Shown here piece by piece: positions 33,709 to 39,033 of a stretch of 39,033 bases of DNA (position 1 is the stretch's first letter; each line of letters opens with the position of its first letter). Under the pieces are notes generated by a model, which saw only the letters and a program-made list of their open reading frames with translations, made no database searches and was not told the origin of the DNA. Position numbers and translations under genes: made by a program. The DNA is from Lachnospiraceae bacterium (GTDB lineage: Bacteria; Bacillota; Clostridia; Lachnospirales; Lachnospiraceae). The stretch is taken from positions 1-39,033 of the forward strand of contig JAJPWX010000047.1 of assembly GCA_021205755.1 (NCBI GenBank), read 5' to 3'.

Positions 33709-34176
33709 TCATTCCGGATAACAGAACCTTCTGTTGTTAATCAGCTCCATTCGATATTTTTTAATATAGTATTTTGCCATATTCAGGTTCTGCTCGGAAT
33801 AGTTCCCACATTGATTTGGCTGTGCGCCAGGAATCTCCCCTTCATAATTCAGTATAAAATCACACATATCAATTACCATTTTGAAAATATCCTCTGAATT
33901 CAGATCACCAAACATGACAAGGTAGCAGCCGGTGCGGCATCCCATCGGTCCGAAATAAACAATTTCCTCCTTTTGCTCGCTGTTCCTCAGATAGGTAGCA
34001 GCCATGTGTTCAATCGTATGGAGAGCCGGCATATCAATCACCGGTTCCCTGTTTGGGGCAGTGATTCGCAAGTCAAACGTTGTTACCGTGCAGTTTCCTT
34101 TTTGATCCCTCCGGGAGACGTATAAGCCTGGAAGCAGATTTAGATGATTGATCGTAAAGCTTGCAATTCTTTCCAT
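33709..34176 (-). CDS. luxS: S-ribosylhomocysteine lyase (autoinducer-2 synthase)
   Basis: LuxS splits S-ribosylhomocysteine to homocysteine and DPD, the precursor of the AI-2 signal, within the activated methyl cycle. The 155-residue product has the metal ligands His53 and His57 in HTIEH and Cys123 in NQCGNY, and the catalytic Cys84 in GCRTGC. AAGGAG precedes the ATG on the minus strand. It is upstream of lexA in the same direction, 82 bases away, but lexA has its own promoter. No mtnN or SAM riboswitch is adjacent. Confidence 0.96.
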   Translation of the reverse strand: MERIASFTINHLNLLPGLYVSRRDQKGNCTVTTFDLRITAPNREPVIDMPALHTIEHMAATYLRNSEQKEEIVYFGPMGCRTGCYLVMFGDLNSEDIFKMVIDMCDFILNYEGEIPGAQPNQCGNYSEQNLNMAKYYIKKYRMELINNRRFCYPE

Positions 34177-34409
34177 AATAAAAGACTCCTTCTAATTTTA
34201 CTTTTGAAAAAACTGGTTGATTTCTGAAAATATAGTTTATCAGCTTTACGCAAGAATGAAAAGAAAAATCTTTCGCAGATAGAGGATAGACACGCATAAA
34301 AGGATCAAGAATATTTCCCTTTTCTTTGGGATATACTGATGGATGCCAGAGGGCGACTGTAAGAGGAACGAAAACAGTTGCATCATTTTCCAAAAGGAGG
34401 AATTTTGTT

Positions 34410-34595
34410 ATGAACGAAATCTCAGAACTTGATTTACAGAATCTTCGTCATCTGATTGGCGGGTTTTCAACCACACAATGTAAGATGCAGGCTTACGCAG
34501 AGCAGGCGACGGATCCGGAAATTCAGCAGTTTTTCCAGAAGTCGGCGCAATCGGCGAATCAGAGCAAGCAGCAGCTGATGCAGTTCCTGCAGTAA
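34410..34595 (+). CDS. Small CotF-like spore coat protein (first of two)
   Basis: The 61-residue helical protein, MNEISELDLQNLRHLIGG to MQFLQ, resembles short Clostridia proteins annotated as spore coat proteins. These form one helical half of the CotF ferritin-like fold; the second helix is Gln-rich. AAAGGAGG precedes ATG 34410. The frame is open upstream to a TTG at 34326 without support. It is paired with the CotF-family gene at 34709. Expression is expected late in sporulation, although the only -10-like box seen is TATACT at 34332-34337 with no good -35. Confidence 0.7.
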   Translation: MNEISELDLQNLRHLIGGFSTTQCKMQAYAEQATDPEIQQFFQKSAQSANQSKQQLMQFLQ

Positions 34596-34708
34596 GGAGA
34601 AGAGTCGAGGCATCTAAATATAGTTGAAAAATGTCGAAAACAGAGTTAATGAGGTTCAGAATGCGAAACAGAACAAAAATCAGAACACGAAAAAGGAGAC
34701 CATAGTAA

Positions 34709-34957
34709 ATGGATGAGAAGACAATGGTATCGGATACACTAGAGAGCATCAACAGCGAACTGGGCCGTTATGGGGAAATGATTCCTCAGACAGAAAACCC
34801 ACAGCTGAAACAGACTCTGAAGCAGTTCCGCAATCAGTGTGAGCAGTCACAGGAGGAGATTTATCAGATTGCCAGAAGTAAACAGTATTATATTCCTGCA
34901 GCAAAAGCGTCAGCGGAAGAAATCAGCCATGTGCGGTCCATCCTGACACAGGGATAA
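34709..34957 (+). CDS. CotF-family spore coat protein
   Basis: The 82-residue protein matches the Coat_F family: a two-helix segment MVSDTLESINSELGRYGEMIPQTENPQLKQ followed by a C-terminal YYIPAAKAS linker and short helix, as in Clostridia coat proteins. AAAAGGAG precedes the ATG. It lies 113 bases after the other small coat-like gene, probably in one unit, and converges on the second AraC gene with 13 bases between. Confidence 0.82.
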   Translation: MDEKTMVSDTLESINSELGRYGEMIPQTENPQLKQTLKQFRNQCEQSQEEIYQIARSKQYYIPAAKASAEEISHVRSILTQG

Positions 34958-34970
34958 AGGAGTCCCTCTC

Positions 34971-35888
34971 TTAAGAATGCTCCGCTTTCCGAAATGCATG
35001 GTAGCTTTCCCGGTAGGCCGCAGGCGTCATCCCGGTCTTTGCTTTGAAAAGATTGATAAAGTGTGTGACACTGTCAATACCAACCGCGGAAGCGATTTCG
35101 TGGACGCGCTGGTTTGTGGTTTCCAGAAGCGTACAGGCGTGAGAAAGACGGATGCTGTTCAGATAGCGGATCGGTGTCTGGCCATAGTACTCCGCAAATT
35201 CACGGCTGAGTCGATAGCGGCTGACTCCAGACTGTGCAGCCAACTCAGTGATGGAGCATTCTTTCTGATACTCAGTATCAAACTGTTTCTTAATTTTTGT
35301 AAGATATGGGGGAGCCGTTTTTACGTTTAATTGCCCCATATGCAGCTCAAGCAGTAAATCAGAGAGGATATCCGTCAGGAGACGATTCTCTTCGAGTGCG
35401 TGATGCGGTGAGGTGGTTTTGTTAAGCTCAGTGATCCGCCGCAGGTTATCGATAATCAGAGACTGCCTGGAAAGCGAAAACACAGGAAAGCGAAGCTTGC
35501 AGATTTCTTCATAGTAAACAGAGACCGCATCTCCCTGAAAAAAAAGCAGGTAGACCATCCATTCAGGTGTGACAGGACGCAGCTGCAGGTAATCCCTGCA
35601 GTCCCAGAAAAGCAGGCTGCCCTCGCCGAGAGGCAGGCTTTCGCCCTCAGAATGGATGACTCCCTGCCCTTTATGGGTATACAGGAAAAGATAGCTCTCT
35701 ACATCCTGAAAGGCGAAAGTGTCCGGACGCCGGATGGTACGCATGCCTCCTGCGCATGGATAAAACAGATGCTCCTGCAAATCAGGCAGGGAGGTATAAA
35801 AATCCGGCATAAAATCCCCAATGGCACCGTCTGAATATTCCATTAGGGCTAATTGTAGGATGGATGGAAATAATTCGGTAATCTGCAT
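34971..35888 (-). CDS. AraC-family transcriptional regulator, probable mannan-locus regulator
   Basis: The 305-residue protein has an N-terminal sugar-sensing cupin-like domain (about 30-160, with SYLFLYTHKGQGVIHSEG and GSLLFWDC). The C-terminal AraC DNA-binding domain (about 205-300) includes ITELAAQSGVSRYRLSREFA and IASAVGIDSVTHFINLFKA. It is divergent from the GH26 mannanase gene, the typical place for a local activator. I place the start at 35888 (MQITELF); the frame runs open to 36197 but those extra 100 codons lie in the A+T-rich promoter region and look non-coding. The ribosome binding site at this start is weak, so the exact start is uncertain. Confidence 0.85.
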   Translation of the reverse strand: MQITELFPSILQLALMEYSDGAIGDFMPDFYTSLPDLQEHLFYPCAGGMRTIRRPDTFAFQDVESYLFLYTHKGQGVIHSEGESLPLGEGSLLFWDCRDYLQLRPVTPEWMVYLLFFQGDAVSVYYEEICKLRFPVFSLSRQSLIIDNLRRITELNKTTSPHHALEENRLLTDILSDLLLELHMGQLNVKTAPPYLTKIKKQFDTEYQKECSITELAAQSGVSRYRLSREFAEYYGQTPIRYLNSIRLSHACTLLETTNQRVHEIASAVGIDSVTHFINLFKAKTGMTPAAYRESYHAFRKAEHS

Positions 35889-36233
35889 GTCTGTAATCTC
35901 GTTTCCTGAAAAATGTTCAGAACAGCAGGCCACATGCTGTTTTGAATTGTTATGAAAAATGTACCACAAAAACGGCGCGAAGTCTATGGTTAACAAAGAA
36001 TTTTCGTTAACTAACATCGATCGTGAAAACATCTTGTTGAAAACGAAACACGAAAATGTTTGATAGTAAAAATTCACAAAATGGACACAGAAACTTTGTT
36101 CATATAGCTGAAAATGCCGAAAATGTGCACAAATAAATGATATAACGCACAAAACTATAACGACATAATCTTTCTTTTCCGCTATACTGTAACTCAATTA
36201 AGTTACTTAACAGAGTAACAGGGGATGGAAGAG
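35889..36233. promoter_or_regulatory. 345-base regulatory region between araC-type gene and GH26 mannanase gene
   Basis: This A+T-rich stretch contains no credible gene. It holds two GTTAAC palindromes 17 bases apart (35989-35994 and 36006-36011). Further elements are a pair of AAAACAT/ATGTTT inverted arms around 36024-36061, the promoter at 36160-36188, and three overlapping inverted arms near the transcription start (GTAACT 36189-36194, AGTTAC 36201-36206, GTAAC 36215-36219). These are candidate operators for the divergent AraC protein; the assignment is inference. Confidence 0.5.
36160..36188 (+). promoter_or_regulatory. Promoter of the GH26 mannanase gene
   Basis: A good -10 TATACT (36183-36188) has only a poor -35, ACGACA (36160-36165), at 17 bases. 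A weak -35 fits an activator-dependent promoter. Confidence 0.55.
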
Positions 36234-37709
36234 ATGAAAAGATTCGTTTGGTGTGGCATCGCAAGCCTGCTTGCGGTGGTAATGTCATATTCTGCAGTGT
36301 CGGCGGAAGAAGATTCTGAGATTTGTCTGGTCTATGAAGCAGAAGATGCGCTTTGCGAGGGCAATGTACATACGGAATCTCTGGTGGAAGGCTACAGTGG
36401 CAATGGATACGTCACTGGCTTTTCCACGGAAAGGGATACCTGTACTTTTCTTGTATCTGTGGAGGAAGACGGGTTTTATGATCTGAATTTTGTGACCGCC
36501 AGTATGGGCGGCTATAAAGAAAATTATGTGATCGTGGATGGCGAGAGCCTCGGCACGGTCAGCATGGAAGAGGAATCTTTTACGGATTCCATTTTACAGC
36601 GGGCTTATCTCACGGCGGGGACGCATGAGGTGAGTTATTCGGAATATTGGGGATGGGTGTATCTGGACCGTCTGGAGGTCACCCCATCGGAGGAGATTGA
36701 TTCTTCTATTTATAATGTGTCTGCGGAGCTTGTCAATGAGAACGCGACGGATAACGCGAAGCGGCTGATGAGCTATCTGGCGGACAATTACGGCAGTTCG
36801 ATTCTTTCCGGACAGTATTCCCAGGATGGGCAGTACGGAAAGGAATTCACAGTGGTCTACCGGGAGACAGGCAAGTACCCGGCAATTCTTGGTCTTGATT
36901 TCATTGAATATTCCCCCTCAAGGGCGGAGAATGGCAGTACCTCGAATGCGACGCAATACGCGATTCAGTTCTGGGAGAATGGCGGAATTGTGACATTTTG
37001 CTGGCACTGGAATGCGCCGGCAAAATATCTGACCGGCGAGTGGTACAACGGCTTTTATGTGGAAGGCACCAATATTGATCTGGCGGCGATTATGAACGGC
37101 GAGGATGAGGAAGGCTACCAGCTTTTGCTGGATGACATTGCGGCAATCGCTGAACAGCTTTTGACTTTGCAGGATGCAGGCGTGCCTGTTCTGTGGCGGC
37201 CGCTGCACGAGGCGAGCGGCGGCTGGTTCTGGTGGGGCGCTTCGGGTGCGGAAGCGTACAAGCAGCTCTACATTTTACTTTATGATCAGCTGACGAACGT
37301 ATATGGTCTAAATAATCTGATCTGGCTGTGGAATGGACAGGACGCCGACTGGTATCCGGGCGATGAATATGTAGATATCATCGGTGAGGACATTTACCCG
37401 GGAGAGCATGTATACACCTCGCAGGTGGATACTTACCTGCGGGCGGTGAATTACACGAGCCCGGCGAAGATGGTGGTGCTCTCGGAGAATGGTTGTGTGT
37501 TTGATCCGGATCTGGCGGTGCGCGACGGAGCGATGTGGGGCTTCTGGTGTACCTGGGGAAGCGAGTTTGTCGCAAAAAGCATGTCGATTTACGCCTACAA
37601 CGACCAGTACACAGAGAGCGAGATGCTTGTGAAGGCGTACGAGAGTGATGTAGTGGTCACACTCGACGAGCTGCCGGATCTGACGGCCTATCCGATTCGG
37701 GATAATTGA
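36234..37709 (+). CDS. Secreted GH26 beta-mannanase with N-terminal carbohydrate-binding module
   Basis: The 491-residue protein starts with a signal peptide (MKRFVWCGIASLLAVVMSYSA, cleavage likely after residue 25). A beta-sandwich CBM35/CBM6-like module follows (about 30-152, VYEAEDALCEGN to YLDRLEVTPS), then a GH26 catalytic domain (about 165-480). The catalytic acid/base is Glu326 in WRPLHEASGGWFWWG and the nucleophile is Glu418 in VVLSENG, so the active site is intact. GH26 enzymes cut beta-1,4-mannan internally. I chose ATG 36234, which begins a normal signal peptide with GGGG nine bases upstream, over the ATG at 36225. No sortase or anchor motif is present. Confidence 0.92.
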   Translation: MKRFVWCGIASLLAVVMSYSAVSAEEDSEICLVYEAEDALCEGNVHTESLVEGYSGNGYVTGFSTERDTCTFLVSVEEDGFYDLNFVTASMGGYKENYVIVDGESLGTVSMEEESFTDSILQRAYLTAGTHEVSYSEYWGWVYLDRLEVTPSEEIDSSIYNVSAELVNENATDNAKRLMSYLADNYGSSILSGQYSQDGQYGKEFTVVYRETGKYPAILGLDFIEYSPSRAENGSTSNATQYAIQFWENGGIVTFCWHWNAPAKYLTGEWYNGFYVEGTNIDLAAIMNGEDEEGYQLLLDDIAAIAEQLLTLQDAGVPVLWRPLHEASGGWFWWGASGAEAYKQLYILLYDQLTNVYGLNNLIWLWNGQDADWYPGDEYVDIIGEDIYPGEHVYTSQVDTYLRAVNYTSPAKMVVLSENGCVFDPDLAVRDGAMWGFWCTWGSEFVAKSMSIYAYNDQYTESEMLVKAYESDVVVTLDELPDLTAYPIRDN

Positions 37710-37799
37710 CCAGAAGGCGGCGCAAAGCACAGACTTGTAGCTTGCTGTTCTGAATTACTACTATTTATCAGGAAATTATCAGGAAAGCTGGAATAACGA

Positions 37800-38570
37800 A
37801 TGCGAAAAAAGCTGGACGCCTTTTTTTCCTGGGACGGGAAGTTTATGGATCTTCTCGGCAGGGCGGGAGAACTGATTTTAGTGAATATACTTTTTCTCAT
37901 CAGCTGCATCCCCATCGTTACCATCGGTTCGGCTTTGACATCGTTTTATTACGCGACGATCAAGAGTATCCGGCGGCAGCGCGGTACTCCGGTGGGAGAG
38001 TATTTTGGCTCGATGAAGCGCACGATGAAAAAGGGAATACTTCTGACCCTGGAGATTGCCCTCTGGTTCGGACTGCTTTATGTGGGGCGGCGATATTCAC
38101 AGGTAAATGAGCGGACGCATATGGTGACGGTTTATACCGTGCTGATGCTGGTAAGCGCCGGAGTGGCGGTTTATGTATTTCCGGTATTTTCACGGTTTGA
38201 AATGAAACTGATGAACTGCTGGAAGCTGGCGTTTCTGATGTGTATTCGTTTTTTGCCCTACACGGTGGTGATTCTGGCAGGGACGGCGGGAATCGCCTGG
38301 CTGCAGTTTTATGTTCTGCCGATGCCCTGTATCCTGTTTGTGCCGGGGCTCTGGTGCCTGGCGATCACTTTTATGATGGAACAGGCATTGCTTGCGTATA
38401 TGCCGAAGCCGGAAGAGGGACCGGCGGAGGACGCCTGGTACTATGAGACAGGAAAATCGGGGAAGTCAAAGGAATCAAAGAATCCAGATGTCAAAGAAAA
38501 GGTATTTTCTGAAAACGACAGTCCGGGAACGAGGGATAAACCAGTAAGAAACAGGAAGCATGATACATAG
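37800..38570 (+). CDS. YesL-family (DUF624) membrane protein
   Basis: The 256-residue protein matches DUF624/YesL, a membrane family commonly encoded with carbohydrate ABC transporters and glycosidases in Firmicutes. It starts with the typical amphipathic segment followed by LILVNILFLISCIPIVTIGSALTSFYYA (helix 1). About three or four more helices follow to residue 200, then a hydrophilic tail of about 50 residues rich in Lys, Ser and Asp that is longer than usual. It lies 90 bases after the mannanase gene in the same direction, suggesting one operon. Its role is unknown; helping assembly or control of sugar uptake is only an inference. Confidence 0.88.
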   Translation: MRKKLDAFFSWDGKFMDLLGRAGELILVNILFLISCIPIVTIGSALTSFYYATIKSIRRQRGTPVGEYFGSMKRTMKKGILLTLEIALWFGLLYVGRRYSQVNERTHMVTVYTVLMLVSAGVAVYVFPVFSRFEMKLMNCWKLAFLMCIRFLPYTVVILAGTAGIAWLQFYVLPMPCILFVPGLWCLAITFMMEQALLAYMPKPEEGPAEDAWYYETGKSGKSKESKNPDVKEKVFSENDSPGTRDKPVRNRKHDT

Positions 38571-38595
38571 GAATCTACAGAAAGGAAAGGGAAAG

Positions 38596-39033
38596 ATGGC
38601 ATCTTCTATGGCAGTTTCTAAAACAGGCAGGCGCACGGCATCCGCCGCCGCTTCCGGAAAACGGAGGCGGCCTGCGGCAATCTTCAGAAATCGCAGACTG
38701 TCCAGACTGTTCCATATGTTGGTCGGCGTGCTGGTATTTTCAATGATGGCTGTGACAAATACGGCTGCGACGAACATGACAATGGATGAATTTGACGAGC
38801 TTGTCAGTACTTACACGGTGGACGACTCCATTCCGGGCTACAAGGAATATCTGACAATGTACGATGAGGTTTATCCGGATACGGAGATCCTTGTGACCGC
38901 AGATGATCTGGAGCGTTATGATGAGTCCGATGAGACAGTTGATCCTGTGATTTATACAGACTACGAGGGGCTGGAAGGAGACAGCGTATACACCAGTGAG
39001 GATTCTCTGGCGGAATTTACGTTTACAGTAGAA
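38596..39033 (+). CDS. Large exported protein, probable extracellular solute-binding protein (5' part)
   Basis: An open frame begins at ATG 38596 (GGAAAGGGAAAG upstream) and is still open at the window edge after 146 codons. The first 36 residues are Ala/Arg/Lys-rich, then one hydrophobic helix (LFHMLVGVLVFSMMAV, about 37-52) serves as signal or anchor. After it the sequence is acidic and secreted-looking, with GYKEYLTMYDEVYPDTEI and YTDYEGLEGDSVYTSEDS. This resembles the N-terminal region of long Lachnospiraceae solute-binding proteins that carry a carbohydrate-binding-like domain before the binding-protein fold. The position after a YesL gene in a mannan locus supports this, but the diagnostic part lies outside the window. 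Confidence 0.6.
   Translation, partial: MASSMAVSKTGRRTASAAASGKRRRPAAIFRNRRLSRLFHMLVGVLVFSMMAVTNTAATNMTMDEFDELVSTYTVDDSIPGYKEYLTMYDEVYPDTEILVTADDLERYDESDETVDPVIYTDYEGLEGDSVYTSEDSLAEFTFTVE

Noticed and set aside
36036-36052. Possible catabolite-repression (cre) site before the mannanase gene
   Set aside because: The sequence fits the first part of the consensus but misses the final conserved CA, so it is not better than chance in A+T-rich DNA.
35889-36197. 100-codon N-terminal extension of the second AraC protein
   Set aside because: The sequence is A+T-rich, contains the divergent promoter and repeats, and encodes an atypical Cys/Phe-rich stretch not seen in AraC proteins.

Overview
The window reads as chromosome from a low-to-moderate G+C, spore-forming Gram-positive anaerobe of the Clostridia, most likely a gut Lachnospiraceae. 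The evidence is strong AGGAGG ribosome binding sites, the Firmicutes order rplU-prp-rpmA-obgE-yhbY-nadD-yqeK-rsfS, an L27 with the cleavable N-terminal extension, CotF-type spore coat proteins, a split ThrE exporter, and glycosidases for plant xylan and mannan. I cannot name a genus with confidence.

Layout. 1-4.4 kb: the C-terminal remnant of an AAA-ATPase/PD-(D/E)XK protein, the cobalamin late-step genes cobU and cobS, and a cytoplasmic GH120 beta-xylosidase. 4.4-8.1 kb: a convergent AraC regulator with a consensus promoter, a 41-codon orphan ORF with its own terminator, a structured palindromic element, an esterase D-type serine esterase and an M18 aminopeptidase. 8.1-12.2 kb: an interrupted small ORF in frame with the first half of a two-gene ThrE exporter, an RlmI-type rRNA methyltransferase on the minus strand, and a Uma2 nuclease-fold protein. 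12.2-17.6 kb: carB without carA behind a leader terminator, then a glycine-rich membrane protein and a DUF6062 protein on the minus strand. 17.7-25.8 kb: a zinc-finger membrane protein overlapping polA, coaE, a YycJ-type hydrolase, an ACT-domain protein, a UPF0210 protein and tmcAL. 25.8-27.5 kb: an orphan Wzz/Wze pair. 27.5-33 kb: the rplU to rsfS ribosome-assembly and NAD operon plus an SseB-domain gene, closed by a terminator. 33-36 kb: lexA with two SOS boxes, luxS, two CotF-like genes and a second AraC regulator. 36.2-39 kb: a mannan locus (secreted GH26 mannanase, YesL/DUF624 protein and the start of a large exported protein) that continues past the window.

How the genes work together. 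The central block is housekeeping: replication and repair (polA, lexA), CoA and NAD synthesis (coaE, nadD), ribosome assembly (L21, L27, Prp, ObgE, YhbY, RsfS) and tRNA modification (TmcAL). Accessory functions flank it: two AraC-controlled carbohydrate modules, cobinamide salvage and surface-polysaccharide control. I saw no phage, insertion sequence, CRISPR array, rRNA or tRNA. I also found no clearly undescribed multi-gene system. The most open observations are the small ORFs and structured element around 5.5-5.8 kb, the interrupted ORF before thrE, the orphan Wzz/Wze pair, and the operator-like repeats before the mannanase gene.
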